Assembly: GCA_035652235.1 (NCBI GenBank) | Contig: DASREE010000015.1 | Location: 1-64,000, forward strand | Source: PALSA-612 sp035652235 | Lineage (GTDB): Bacteria; Actinomycetota; Thermoleophilia; Gaiellales; Gaiellaceae | Length of the DNA: 64,000 nucleotides | Direction: 5' to 3' | Shown here: in pieces, positions 32,611 through 41,313 of the stretch | Layout of the letters: every line of letters begins with the position of its first letter | Numbering within the stretch: position 1 is the first letter of the stretch | Position numbers and translations under genes: made by a program | The notes under the pieces: generated by a model | Told to the model about the DNA's origin: nothing | What the model saw: only the letters and a program-made list of their open reading frames with translations | Database searches by the model: none

Positions 32611-34530
32611 GGAGTCCGCGCGCGCCGGCTCGGCGGCGGCCCGCGGGTACCCGAGCGAGCGCAGGCAGTCGGCCACCTCCTCCAGCGCGGCCGGGTCGTC
32701 GATCGTCGGCGGCACCGGCGCGTCCTCCCCGTCGGCGAGCCGCCGCATCGTGCCGCGCAGGATCTTGCCCGACCGCGTCTTCGGCAGGCGCTCGACGACG
32801 ACCGCCGTGCGGAAGCTCGCGACGGGTCCGATCCGCTCGCGCACGAGCTGCACGACCTCGGCCACGATCTCGCCGTGCGCGCGTGCGACGCCCGCCTTGA
32901 GCACGAGGAGGCCGAGCGGCACCTGACCCTTGACGGCGTCCGCGACCCCGATCACGGCGCATTCGGCCACGTCCGGGTGCCCGGCGAGCACCTCCTCCAT
33001 GGCGCCGGTGGACAGACGGTGGCCGGCGACGTTGATGATGTCGTCGGTGCGGGCCATGACGAACACGTAGCCCGACTCGTCGACGTAGCCCGCGTCGGCC
33101 GTCTGGTAGTAGCCGGGGTACGCGTCCAGGTAGGACTCCCGGAAGCGCTCGTCGGCGTTCCACAGCGTCGGCGACGAGCCGGGCGGCATCGGCAGCTTGA
33201 CGACGAGCGCCCCGATCTGCCCAGGCGGGAGCTCCGCGCCGTCCGGGCCGACCACGCGCACGTCCCAGCCGGGCACGGGCCGCGTCACCGAGCCGGGAAC
33301 GACCGGCAGGCGCTCGATCCCGAGGCAGTTGGAGGCGATCGGCCAGCCGGTCTCCGTCTGCCACCAGTGGTCGATCACGGGCACGCCCAGCTTCTCCTCG
33401 GCGAAGCGCAGCGTCTCCGGATCGCAGCGCTCTCCCGCCAGGAACAGGGCGCGGAAAGCGGACAGGTCGTAGCGGGCGATGTGCGCTCCCTCCGGGTCCT
33501 GCTGGCGGATGGCGCGGAACGCGGTCGGCGCGGTGAAGAGCGTGCCGACGCCGTGCTGCGCGATGACGCGGAAGAAGGCGCCCGGGTCGGGCGTTCCCAC
33601 CGGCTTTCCCTCGTAGAGCACGGTCGTGCAGCCATGGAAGAGCGGCGCGTAGACGATGTACGAGTGCCCGACCACCCAGCCGACGTCCGAGGCCGCCCAG
33701 TACACCTCGCCCGGCTCGACGCCGTAGACGTGGCGCATCGACCAGGTGAGGGCGACCGCGTGGCCGCCGTTGTCGCGGACGATGCCCTTCGGCTTGCCGG
33801 TCGTGCCCGAGGTGTAGAGCACGTACAGCGGGTCGGTCGCCTCGACCGGGACGCAGCCGGCCGGCTCCGCACGCGCCACCGCCTCGTCCCAGGACACGTC
33901 CCGCGCGGGGTCGAGCTCGGCCGCCAGCGCCGGCCGCTGCAGGACGATGCAGCGCCGCGGCTTCGGCTCGACCATGTCGAGGGCGGCGTCGAGGAGCGGC
34001 TTGTAGGCGACGACGCGTCCCGGCTCGAGCCCGCACGACGCCGTGACGACGACCTTCGGCCGCGCGTCCTCGATGCGCGTCGCGAGCTCGTGCGAGGCGA
34101 AGCCGCCGAAGACGACGGAGTGGACGGCGCCGAGGCGCGCGCAGGCGAGCATGGCCACGACCGCTTCCGGCACCATCGGCATGTACACGATCACGCGGTC
34201 GCCGCGCCCCACCCCCTCGGCGGCCAGGGCGCCGGCGAAGCGGGCGACCTGGTCACGCAGCTCCCGGTAGGTGAACGTGCGGATCGTGTCCGTCACCGGC
34301 GAGTCGTAGACGAGCGCCGGCCGGTCGCCGAGACCGCGCTCGACGTGGCGGTCGAGCGCGTTGAAGCACGTGTTCAGCCGGCCGCCCGTGAACCAGCGGT
34401 AGAACGGCGCCCGCGAGTCGTCGAGCACCCGCTGCCACGGCTCCACCCAGTCGACCGCCTGCGCCGCCTCCGCCCAGAACTCCTCCGGCGCCTCGAGCGA
34501 CCGGCGGTACACCTCGTCCAGTCGACGCAC
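32605..34530 (-). CDS. prpE: Propionyl-CoA synthetase (PrpE-type acyl-CoA synthetase)
   Basis: 641 residues. ANL-superfamily motifs: YVLYTSGTTGKPKGIVRD (P-loop), HWWQTETGWPIASN (the PrpE-like A5 motif), YYQTADAGYVDESGYVFVMARTDDIINVAGHRLS and the C-terminal TRSGKILRGTM with the acetylatable catalytic Lys. The N-terminus GGRLNTCFNALDRHVE is typical of acetyl/propionyl-CoA synthetases. It activates propionate to propionyl-CoA, which could link to aldehyde products of the diol dehydratase 30 kb away, although no methylcitrate or methylmalonyl genes are present here. The ATG start gives the usual length. Confidence 0.9.
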   Translation of the reverse strand: MRRLDEVYRRSLEAPEEFWAEAAQAVDWVEPWQRVLDDSRAPFYRWFTGGRLNTCFNALDRHVERGLGDRPALVYDSPVTDTIRTFTYRELRDQVARFAGALAAEGVGRGDRVIVYMPMVPEAVVAMLACARLGAVHSVVFGGFASHELATRIEDARPKVVVTASCGLEPGRVVAYKPLLDAALDMVEPKPRRCIVLQRPALAAELDPARDVSWDEAVARAEPAGCVPVEATDPLYVLYTSGTTGKPKGIVRDNGGHAVALTWSMRHVYGVEPGEVYWAASDVGWVVGHSYIVYAPLFHGCTTVLYEGKPVGTPDPGAFFRVIAQHGVGTLFTAPTAFRAIRQQDPEGAHIARYDLSAFRALFLAGERCDPETLRFAEEKLGVPVIDHWWQTETGWPIASNCLGIERLPVVPGSVTRPVPGWDVRVVGPDGAELPPGQIGALVVKLPMPPGSSPTLWNADERFRESYLDAYPGYYQTADAGYVDESGYVFVMARTDDIINVAGHRLSTGAMEEVLAGHPDVAECAVIGVADAVKGQVPLGLLVLKAGVARAHGEIVAEVVQLVRERIGPVASFRTAVVVERLPKTRSGKILRGTMRRLADGEDAPVPPTIDDPAALEEVADCLRSLGYPRAAAEPARADSR

Positions 34531-34590
34531 GTCACGGAGGATAGGCCGCCCGGCGGCGAGGCGTGACGTCTGGTTCGCGCATGACCGCGC

Positions 34591-34606
34591 TCACTCGAAC
34601 GAGTGA
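34591..34606. promoter_or_regulatory. 16-bp inverted repeat in the divergent prpE/small-protein region
   Basis: TCACTCG-AA-CGAGTGA, arms of 7 bp around AA, lies 60 bases upstream of the prpE start (34530) and about 100 bases before the small gene at 34708. It is followed by the hairpin CCACCGC-GACG-GCGGTGG (34616-34633). Suited to a TetR-like or similar dimeric repressor. Confidence 0.45.
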
Positions 34607-34707
34607 TCTTCGCGACCACCGCGACGGCGGTGGAGGATTCTCGCGTCTTCCTGGGTACATGGCTGGAAGGCAAGGCCGTTCGAGCCAAGACGTGAAGGAG
34701 TCGCCAC

Positions 34708-34935
34708 ATGGCCTACGAGCAGGACACCAGGTTCCGGGAAGGCAGCACGCGCCTGCTGCGCGACATCGCCGCGATCGGGCTTGTCACCGACCTCGAGCGC
34801 GTGCCCGCGCGGCAGCGGCTGGACGAGAAGCTCGGCGCGAGGCTCGCGCGCGCGCTCTGCCAGTCGCTCGCGATCGACGCGCCGCCCGCGAGCGCGGGGC
34901 TGGAGCTGGAGCTGCGCTCCGTGCAGGCCGCCTGA
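34708..34935 (+). CDS. 75-residue protein, paralogue of the one at 30511
   Basis: It reads AYEQDTRFREGSTRLLRD, then VPARQRLDEKLGARLARALCQSL and a short tail ending LRSVQAA. The pattern GSxRLLRD, ARxRLxxxLGAxL is shared with the protein at 30511-30723. Soluble and helical, with no membrane segment. GAAGGAG lies eight bases before the ATG, so translation is well supported. It precedes an MshEN-domain gene by 47 bases in the same direction. Function unknown. Confidence 0.75.
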   Translation: MAYEQDTRFREGSTRLLRDIAAIGLVTDLERVPARQRLDEKLGARLARALCQSLAIDAPPASAGLELELRSVQAA

Positions 34936-34982
34936 GCCATCTCGCTCGACACAGGCATCAGGATTTCCGCCGGAGCCGTCGA

Positions 34983-35438
34983 ATGGCTCTGGTGATGGAC
35001 GAGATTCACCCCTGGGTTCCGATCGGCACGCTGCTCGTTCGCGCCGGGCTGATCGACTCCGAGCAGCTCGAGATCGCGCTCGGCGAGCGCGAGCGGACCG
35101 GCCGGCGGCTCGGCGAGCTCCTCGTCGAGTGGGGCTGGGTGTCGAGCAAGGAGATCGCGCGCGCCCTCGCCGACCAGTTCACGCTCGACTTCCTCGAGCT
35201 CAGGCCGGACACGGTCGAGCGCGAGGCCGTCGCCCTGCTTCGGACGGCCGATGCCCGGCGGCTCCGCGCCCTTCCCGTCCGCGTGCTCGCGGACGGGCTC
35301 GTCCTCGTCGCCATCGACGACCCCACCAACCTGGCAGCCTCGGAGGAGGCGCGCACGCTGGTCGGCCGGCCGATCCGGCTCGCGGTCGTCGACGCCGCCG
35401 AGCTCGACGCCGCGCTCGACGGCGCCGAGCGAGGCTAG
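34983..35438 (+). CDS. Stand-alone MshEN (GspE N-terminal) domain protein, c-di-GMP-binding type
   Basis: 151 residues. Two successive 24-residue-type motifs are visible: PIGTLLVRAGLIDSEQLEIA and, after a short ERERTG spacer, RLGELLVEWGWVSSKEIARA, each of the form RLGxxLVxxGxxxxxxLxxAL found in MshEN domains that bind cyclic di-GMP. The remainder (LRALPVRVLADGLVLVAIDDPTN) is the second subdomain of the GspE N-terminal fold. No ATPase domain follows, so this is a free sensor or adaptor. Position 1 of the first motif is Pro-Ile rather than Arg-Leu, which may weaken that half-site. ATGs at 34983 and 34995 are both possible starts. Confidence 0.78.
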   Translation: MALVMDEIHPWVPIGTLLVRAGLIDSEQLEIALGERERTGRRLGELLVEWGWVSSKEIARALADQFTLDFLELRPDTVEREAVALLRTADARRLRALPVRVLADGLVLVAIDDPTNLAASEEARTLVGRPIRLAVVDAAELDAALDGAERG

Positions 35439-35558
35439 CCTCGACAGGTCGCCTGTCCGTGATCGTCGCCGTCGCGAGATGGGCGGGACGCACCGGACTC
35501 GACAGCGCGCACGATCGCCCTTGTTCCCTCGCCCGGCACAGCCTACGCTCCCCTCAAC

Positions 35559-35867
35559 GTGGCCGATCCGGAGCCGGAGCAGCAGGTCCGCGTCCTCCAG
35601 GAGATGGTGGCCGCCATGCGCCGTGCGCTCGAGGAGCTTCGCCGCGAGGCGGACGAGCGCATGCAGGCGCAGGCGGCCGCGGCGACGGCCGAGGCCGACC
35701 AGCTGCAGGCGACGATCGTCGCCCTCCGGCAGGAGCTCGAGGCCCGCCAGCACGCGCACCAGGAGGCGCTGCAGCTGGCGGAGCGGCGGCACCGCGACGA
35801 GGCTCGCGAGCTGCAGGCGACCGTGCAAGCGCTCCGGGCGCAGCTCGAGGGACACGCCCGTGCCTGA
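35559..35867 (+). CDS. 102-residue coiled-coil protein coupled to the cyclase gene
   Basis: From GTG: ADPEPEQQVRVLQEMVAAM, followed by heptad-rich helix to the end (RREADERMQAQAAAATAEAD; LRQELEARQHAHQEALQLAE), with no membrane span. Its last eight bases overlap the start of the cyclase gene, so translation is coupled. It could be a separate helical extension of the cyclase signalling helix. Function otherwise unknown. Confidence 0.6.
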   Translation: MADPEPEQQVRVLQEMVAAMRRALEELRREADERMQAQAAAATAEADQLQATIVALRQELEARQHAHQEALQLAERRHRDEARELQATVQALRAQLEGHARA

Positions 35868-38133
35868 GCCGACGGGCTCGGCTCCGGCGCTCGCAGAGCA
35901 GGCGGAGCAGCTGCGCCAGCTCCAGCTCCTCGTCTCGCTGTCGCGCGAGGTGGCGGCGTACGACTCGCTCGAGGACGTGCTCGAGGCGCTCGTCACGGCC
36001 GCAAAGCGGGAGGTCGGCGCCGAGGCAGGCTCGCTCTTCCTGCACGACGACGAGACGGGCGAGCTGTACACGGTGAAGACGACCGACCTGGGGACGCGGC
36101 AGATCCGTGTCCTCGATCACCTCGGCATCGTCGGCGCGGTGTACCGCAGCGGCGTCGGTCAGATCGTCCCGGACGCCTACGCCGACCCCCGCTTCAACCG
36201 CGAGGTCGACCGCGAGACGGGCTTCACGACCGAGTCGATCCTCTGCGTCCCCGTGCGCAACGCACGAGGCGAGACGATCGGCGCGGCCGAGATGCTGAAC
36301 AAGGTCGACGGCCAGTTCGGCGAGCGCGACCTCGCGCTCCTCGAGGGGATCACCTCGCAGTGCGCGATCACGCTCCAGTCGATGCAGCTCGTCGAGCGGA
36401 TGGCGCAGTCGCGGCGGCGCGAGATCGAGTTTCTGAACGTCGTCTCCGAGCTGACCGCGGAGCTCGAGCTCGGCAGCCTGCTCGGCAAGGTGATGTCGGA
36501 GGCGACGCGGATGCTCGACGCCGACCGGACGACGCTGTTCCTGAACGACGACAAGACGGGCGAGCTGTTCAGCTACCTCGGCGACCGACTCGAGACGGAG
36601 ATCCGCTTCCCCAACCACGTCGGCATCGCCGGCGCAGTCTTCACCTCGCAGCAGTCGGTGCGGATTCCCTACGCGTACGCCGACCTGCGCTTCAACCCCG
36701 AGTTCGACCGGCGGACGGGCTACTTCACCCGCTCCATCCTGTGCGTGCCGATCTTCAACAAGGCGGGCAAGGCGATCGGCGTGACGCAGGCCCTGAACAA
36801 GCGCGGCGGCCCGTTCAGCGCCGAGGACGAGAGCCGCCTGCGCGCGTTCACGGCGCAGATCGCGGGCGGGCTCGAGAACGCGAAGCTGTTCGCGGACGTG
36901 CAGGCGATGAAGAACTACACGCAGAGCATGCTCGAGAGCATGTCGAACGGCGTGCTCACCTTCGACGAGGACGGCCTGCTGCAGACCTGCAACGCGGCCG
37001 GCTCGCGCATCGTGCGCCGCGACGAGGCGGAGCTCGCGGGGTTGCCCGCCGCCCAGGTGTTCGACGGCAACCCGTGGGTGGTGGAGCGGATCGGGCGCGT
37101 CCGCGAGACGGGTGAGAGCGATCTGGCGCTGGAGGCGGAGCTGGCCGTCGGCGGCGAGACGGTGGCGGCGAACATGACCTTCCTGCCGTTGCGCGCGGCA
37201 GACGACGCGCCGCTCGGCACGCTCATCGTGATCGAGGACATCTCCGCCGAGAAGCGGGTGCGCTCGACGCTCTCGCGCTACATGGATCCCGAGCTGGCCG
37301 ACCGCCTGCTCGCCGGCGGCGAGCACGACCTCCTCGGCGGCACGGAGGCGGTCGCGACCGTCCTCTTCTCCGACGTGCGCGGCTTCACCACCGTCGCCGA
37401 ACAGCTGGGCCCGCAGGGCACGGTGGCGATGCTGAACGACTACTTCGAGCGCATGGTCGAATGCATCTCCGAGCAGGGCGGCATGCTGGACAAGTTCATC
37501 GGCGATGCGATCATGGCCGTGTTCGGACTGCCGGTGCCGGGCGCTGAGGACGCCGACCGGGCGCTGCGCGCCGCCATCGGGATGATCCGCAGCCTGCGCG
37601 AGTGGAGCGGGGAGCGGGCAGAGCGAGGCGAGCCGGTGATCGACATGGGCATCGGCCTGAACACGGACATGGTCGTGGCCGGCAACATCGGCAGCCCCAA
37701 GCGGATGGACTACACGATCATCGGAGACGGGGTCAACCTCGCCGCCAGGCTCGAGAGTGCCTGCAAGCAGTACGGGGCGCGCATTCTCCTCTCCGAGCTG
37801 ACCCGCGACGAGCTCAAGGGCGTGTACCGGCTGCGCGAGGTCGACCGCGTCGTCGTCAAGGGCAAGACGACGCCGGTGTCCGTGTTCGAGGCGCTCGACT
37901 ACCACGACGAGGAGTCGTTCCCCAACCTGCTGGAGACGCTCGGCGCCTTCGCCGACGGCCTCGTCTCCTACCGCGACCGGCAGTTCGAGCGCGCTGCCCG
38001 CTCCTTCCAGGCGGCGTTGACGGCGAACCCCGACGATCGACCCTCCCGCCTGTACGTCGAGCGCTGCCAGCACCTGCTCGCCTGCCCTCCGCCCGCCGAC
38101 TGGGACGGCACCTGGGCCCTGTCCGAGAAGTAG
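35860..38133 (+). CDS. Class III adenylate/guanylate cyclase with GAF-GAF-PAS input
   Basis: 757 residues. Two GAF domains (about 40-190 and 205-350; DETGELYTVKTTDLG and DDKTGELFSYLGDR mark their starts, each with ESILCVPV/RSILCVPI). A PAS domain follows (about 365-460; SMSNGVLTFDEDGLLQTCN), then a catalytic domain with metal-binding Asp in LFSDVRGFTT (about 503) and IGDAIMAVFG (about 548). The substrate pair is Lys in DKFIGD and Asp in MDYTIIGDGVN, a combination that indicates adenylate cyclase. NLAARLE gives the transition-state Asn and Arg. No membrane span, so it is a cytosolic sensor. The C-terminal helical pair (RQFERAARSFQAALTANPDD) looks TPR-like. Confidence 0.9.
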   Translation: MPEPTGSAPALAEQAEQLRQLQLLVSLSREVAAYDSLEDVLEALVTAAKREVGAEAGSLFLHDDETGELYTVKTTDLGTRQIRVLDHLGIVGAVYRSGVGQIVPDAYADPRFNREVDRETGFTTESILCVPVRNARGETIGAAEMLNKVDGQFGERDLALLEGITSQCAITLQSMQLVERMAQSRRREIEFLNVVSELTAELELGSLLGKVMSEATRMLDADRTTLFLNDDKTGELFSYLGDRLETEIRFPNHVGIAGAVFTSQQSVRIPYAYADLRFNPEFDRRTGYFTRSILCVPIFNKAGKAIGVTQALNKRGGPFSAEDESRLRAFTAQIAGGLENAKLFADVQAMKNYTQSMLESMSNGVLTFDEDGLLQTCNAAGSRIVRRDEAELAGLPAAQVFDGNPWVVERIGRVRETGESDLALEAELAVGGETVAANMTFLPLRAADDAPLGTLIVIEDISAEKRVRSTLSRYMDPELADRLLAGGEHDLLGGTEAVATVLFSDVRGFTTVAEQLGPQGTVAMLNDYFERMVECISEQGGMLDKFIGDAIMAVFGLPVPGAEDADRALRAAIGMIRSLREWSGERAERGEPVIDMGIGLNTDMVVAGNIGSPKRMDYTIIGDGVNLAARLESACKQYGARILLSELTRDELKGVYRLREVDRVVVKGKTTPVSVFEALDYHDEESFPNLLETLGAFADGLVSYRDRQFERAARSFQAALTANPDDRPSRLYVERCQHLLACPPPADWDGTWALSEK

Positions 38134-38140
38134 CTCCCGT

Positions 38141-39316
38141 GTGCTAGCGTCGCGCCGCGTGACGAGCGCAAGCGCGCCGACCGGCCGTCTCGCCGTCACC
38201 TCCGCCGTCCGTTTCGCCGCGCCCGGCGAGCAGAGCGCGTTCCTGCGCGTGCTCGACCTGGAACGCGGCCAAGTCGTGTTCACGACGCCCGTGCCGGAGA
38301 GCAGCCGCAGGCGCGACGACCCGAACCCCCGCGGCGGCGCCCGCGGCGCGAAGGGCATCTCCGTCCACGGCGAGCGCATCGCCGTCGCCAACTCGGAGTC
38401 CGTCTTCTGCTTCGACCGGTGCTGGCGGCCGCTCGCAACCATCCAGCATCCGCTGCTCGGCGGCGTGCACGACCTGCTCGCCGAGGACGACGGCGTCTGG
38501 GTCGCCTGCGCGAACTGCGACGCGCTCCTGCGCTTCGACTGGACGGGCGGGCTGCTCGAGACGTGGTCGCCTCGCGAGGACGCCGAGCTCCTGCGCGCGC
38601 TCGGCGTTCGCGGGCTGCCGCGCTTCGACCCCGGCCTCGACTACCGCGACCCGCGCGTCATGCACACCGGCCTGTTCAACGGAGTGCACCTGAATGGCGT
38701 CGCGCGCGCACGCGACGGCAGCCTGCTCGTCTCGCTCGGGCGCATCCTGGGCAGGCGCGAGATCGTGCGCCGCCGCGTGCGGGGTGCCGGAGGGCGGGTC
38801 GCGCACCGCCTCGGCGTCGGCCGCAGCGGGGTCGTCGGCGGCCGGCGCGAGCCGGTGAGCCGCATTCCCGGCTCGGCCTCGGCGATCGTCCGCCTCGCGG
38901 GCGAGCGGCCGCCACGGCGGGCGGAGGTGCTGCAACGGGTGGACGGGATCGAGCTGCCGAACCACAACGTCGCACACGACGGCGACCTCGTCGTCTTCAA
39001 CGACAGCAACGGGAACCGGCTCGTCGCGTACGACCTGCGCGAGCGGGCCGAGGCGTGCTCCGTGGCGATCCCGGGCAACCCCGGCTTCGCCCGCGGGCTC
39101 GCGCGCCTGCCCGACGGCCTCTGGCTCGTCGGAAGCCAGGCGCCGTTCGCGGTCTACGCCTGCGACCTCGCCGCCGGAAGGGTCGTCGCCGCCTATCCGC
39201 TCCAGGGGCTCGAGCACGAGACCGTGTACGCGCTCTCGCTCCTGCCGGACACGGTCGCCGACCCGCCTCCGAGCGGCGCGACGTCGCTGTGGGGTCCACT
39301 CGGGTCCGCGCGCTGA
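38141..39316 (+). CDS. Beta-propeller-like hypothetical protein
   Basis: 391 residues from GTG at 38141 (a second GTG at 38159 is possible). No signal peptide. Repeated strand motifs point to a propeller: GVWVACANCDALLRFDWTG, HNVAHDGDLVVFNDSNGNRL, RLPDGLWLVGSQAPFAVYAC. Residues about 200-250 are Arg/Gly-rich and probably a loop. HTGLFNGVHLNGVARARDG resembles DUF4915/TIGR03032-like proteins, but I am not certain of the family. It follows the cyclase stop by seven bases, so co-transcription is likely. Confidence 0.65.
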   Translation: MLASRRVTSASAPTGRLAVTSAVRFAAPGEQSAFLRVLDLERGQVVFTTPVPESSRRRDDPNPRGGARGAKGISVHGERIAVANSESVFCFDRCWRPLATIQHPLLGGVHDLLAEDDGVWVACANCDALLRFDWTGGLLETWSPREDAELLRALGVRGLPRFDPGLDYRDPRVMHTGLFNGVHLNGVARARDGSLLVSLGRILGRREIVRRRVRGAGGRVAHRLGVGRSGVVGGRREPVSRIPGSASAIVRLAGERPPRRAEVLQRVDGIELPNHNVAHDGDLVVFNDSNGNRLVAYDLRERAEACSVAIPGNPGFARGLARLPDGLWLVGSQAPFAVYACDLAAGRVVAAYPLQGLEHETVYALSLLPDTVADPPPSGATSLWGPLGSAR

Positions 39317-39411
39317 GCGGGGCCGCGGCCCGGAGGATCTGCGCCAGCGGTCGAGCGACGCGGAAGTCGCCGGCCGGTCGCGGGACGGTGCGGCCGTCTC
39401 GCCGGCCGCGC

Positions 39412-39864
39412 TCACCGCCCGTCCGTCTGGACAGGCTGATAGCGCGCGACCGAGAAGGCGAGCATCATCGGGATGTCGACGGCGAAGACGGCGAGCGTGA
39501 CGGCGAGGAGGCTCAGCTGACCCGCCGGCAGCCGGTCGTAGACGAACGTGAACACGAGCATGCCGGCGATGATCCCGTAGGCGAGCAGCGTCCACGCGCC
39601 GACGACCCGGAACACGCGCCAGTTGAAGTCGTCGACGCGGGCGAGGGCGACGACGTTCGCGGCCACGACCGCTGCCGCCGCCGCGAGCAGGCCGAGCGGC
39701 GGCCGCAGGTCGGGCGTCCGCGGCACGTGCGAGACGAGGTCGATCACGCCCGCGATGCACAGCACCATCGCCACGATGCCGACCTCGAGCACCGGGGGCA
39801 GGCGGCGATCGAGCCCGCCGCCGCGCCCCGCCGAGCGCCCGGAGCTCGCCGGCACGCCGCTCAC
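39412..39864 (-). CDS. Membrane protein, hypothetical (second gene of a pair)
   Basis: 150 residues from GTG overlapping the stop of the upstream gene (GTGA). Four spans: VGIVAMVLCIAGVIDLVSHV, LGLLAAAAAVVAANVVALA, VVGAWTLLAYGIIAGMLVFTFVY, and LSLLAVTLAVFAVDIPMMLAFSVA. The C-terminus is short and polar (RYQPVQTDGR). No family recognised. Translational coupling suggests a two-component membrane complex with the upstream protein. Confidence 0.65.
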   Translation of the reverse strand: MSGVPASSGRSAGRGGGLDRRLPPVLEVGIVAMVLCIAGVIDLVSHVPRTPDLRPPLGLLAAAAAVVAANVVALARVDDFNWRVFRVVGAWTLLAYGIIAGMLVFTFVYDRLPAGQLSLLAVTLAVFAVDIPMMLAFSVARYQPVQTDGR

Positions 39865-40475
39865 GCCGCCAGGTGGGTCATGATGATCAGCGTCCCGAGC
39901 TGCAGGAGCCCGGTGACGCCGGCGGTGTACACGAACCGTCTCATCAGCCGCCCGATCAGCTCCCCGTCCGGCTGCGGCTTGCGCATCTCGAACAGCACCG
40001 CGAGGTTGGCGGGCTCGAGGATGCCGATCGCGATCACCGCCATCGTCCCGACGACGAAGAACGAGGCGACGATCCACGCGTGCCCCGGGTAGGAGGTGTC
40101 GAGGAAGTGGAGGTGCCGAGCGAGCTGGAAGCCGGAGCCGAGCGTCAACGTCACGAGCGTCGGCATGAGCAGCAGCATGGCCGGCATGAAGCGCGCGGAG
40201 AACTCGGCCCGCGCCTGCGCCGACATGCGCCCGATGATCGGTCCGACGACGAGGCCGACGAACAGGTCGATCGCCGTCCACGCCCCGCCGCCGGCGACGT
40301 GGCAGAAGTCGAGGCCCCACGTCCAGTCGGATGCGATCGACCCGATCAGCAGGCCGACCGCGGCGGCGGCGAACGGCAGGCCGCGCAGCGGCACGATCGA
40401 CGCAGGAGGACGGGGGAGCGAGGCCGCGCCGGCTCGGGGCGGCGCGGCGGCAACCTGCGAGGCCGTGATCGTCAT
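39861..40475 (-). CDS. Membrane protein, hypothetical (first gene of a pair)
   Basis: 204 residues with five likely spans. After a Pro/Ala-rich head come FAAAAVGLLIGSIASDWTWG, WTAIDLFVGLVVGPIIG, FMPAMLLLMPTLVTLTLG, WIVASFFVVGTMAVIAIGIL and VYTAGVTGLLQLGTLIIM. Conserved-looking His and Trp residues occur around RHLHFLDTSYPGHAW between spans 3 and 4. ATG chosen at MTITASQ. Divergent from the SnoaL-like gene. Function unknown. Confidence 0.65.
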   Translation of the reverse strand: MTITASQVAAAPPRAGAASLPRPPASIVPLRGLPFAAAAVGLLIGSIASDWTWGLDFCHVAGGGAWTAIDLFVGLVVGPIIGRMSAQARAEFSARFMPAMLLLMPTLVTLTLGSGFQLARHLHFLDTSYPGHAWIVASFFVVGTMAVIAIGILEPANLAVLFEMRKPQPDGELIGRLMRRFVYTAGVTGLLQLGTLIIMTHLAA

Positions 40476-40526
40476 CCGCGCAATACTGCCGCATCGGCGT
40501 TCTATCGGCCTCGGAGGTGGTCTCAG

Positions 40527-41012
40527 GTGGCACTGACGCGCGGCACGATGACGGACGAGCAGCGCAAGTCCGTCGCCCTCGAGTACCTGAAGGCGTTCGA
40601 CAACGCCGGCGTCACCTCGACCGGCGGCAGCATCCTGGAGCTGTTCGCCGACGACGCCCAGGTGTTCTTCCCCAAATGGGGGCTCGCGACCGGCAAGGAC
40701 GAGATCGGCCGGCTGTTCGCGGACGTCGGCGCCACGATCACGTCCATCCGGCACGACTACGCGACCTTCAACTGGGTGATGACGGGCACGGACGTCTTCG
40801 CCTGCGAGGGCACGAGCGCGGGTGAGCACCGTGACGGGAGCTGGCGCGCCGGGGTCAGCCACGCCGGGCGCTGGTGCGACGTGTTCGAGGTCCGCGACTT
40901 CCTCATCCAGCGCTGCTTCATCTACCTCGACCCGGACTACGCGGGCCTGGACACGGAGCGCTACCCCTGGCTCTCGGCCGGCGGCCGAAACCCCGCCGAG
41001 CCGATGGGCTGA
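40527..41012 (+). CDS. SnoaL/NTF2-like protein
   Basis: 161 residues from GTG, with TCGGAGGTGG upstream. NTF2-like cone fold: SVALEYLKAFDNAGV helix, ILELFADDAQVFFPKWGLATGKDEI, and later RWCDVFEVRDFLIQRCFIY. ILELFADDAQV with the following GKDEIGRLF is the typical SnoaL_2 pattern. Members are ketosteroid-isomerase-like hydrolases, isomerases or ligand binders; none can be assigned. The start could also be the downstream ATG (MTDEQRK, 40548). Confidence 0.75.
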   Translation: MALTRGTMTDEQRKSVALEYLKAFDNAGVTSTGGSILELFADDAQVFFPKWGLATGKDEIGRLFADVGATITSIRHDYATFNWVMTGTDVFACEGTSAGEHRDGSWRAGVSHAGRWCDVFEVRDFLIQRCFIYLDPDYAGLDTERYPWLSAGGRNPAEPMG

Positions 41013-41054
41013 GCGCGGGTCGCAGGGAGGCGGCCCGCCGACGCCGGGCGCCCG

Positions 41055-41285
41055 TCAGCTCCGGCGGGAACGCCCCGGCGGCCCCGGGTCGACGAGCCGC
41101 AGCTGCGCGCCCCGGCCGTCTGTGCCTGCGCGCTCGCCGCCGCCCGCGAGCAGGCGGAAGCGCGGCCGCCGCGGGAGCTCGAGAAGCTCCCAGGCCCGGC
41201 GCAGCTCGCGCACGAGCTCCTCGAAGTGCACGCGTTCGAGCGGCAGCTCGGCCGGCTCTCGGGTTCCGTCCTCGCTCACGTTCAC
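41055..41285 (-). CDS. 76-residue hypothetical protein
   Basis: From GTG: NVSEDGTREPAELPLERVHF, then EELVRELRRAWELLELPRRP (an amphipathic helix) and a basic, Gly-rich tail. No membrane span. It follows the small gene at 41314-41505 on the same strand by 28 bases, and the two may form a unit. Family not recognised; codon pattern is plausible but support is limited. Confidence 0.45.
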   Translation of the reverse strand: MNVSEDGTREPAELPLERVHFEELVRELRRAWELLELPRRPRFRLLAGGGERAGTDGRGAQLRLVDPGPPGRSRRS

Positions 41286-41313
41286 TCGTCGTGGCGTGAT
41301 GCGTTGCCCCCGC

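Noticed and set aside
35554..38442. A 962-residue minus-strand frame opposite the cyclase
   Set aside because: Low-complexity antisense of an unambiguous GAF/PAS/cyclase gene.
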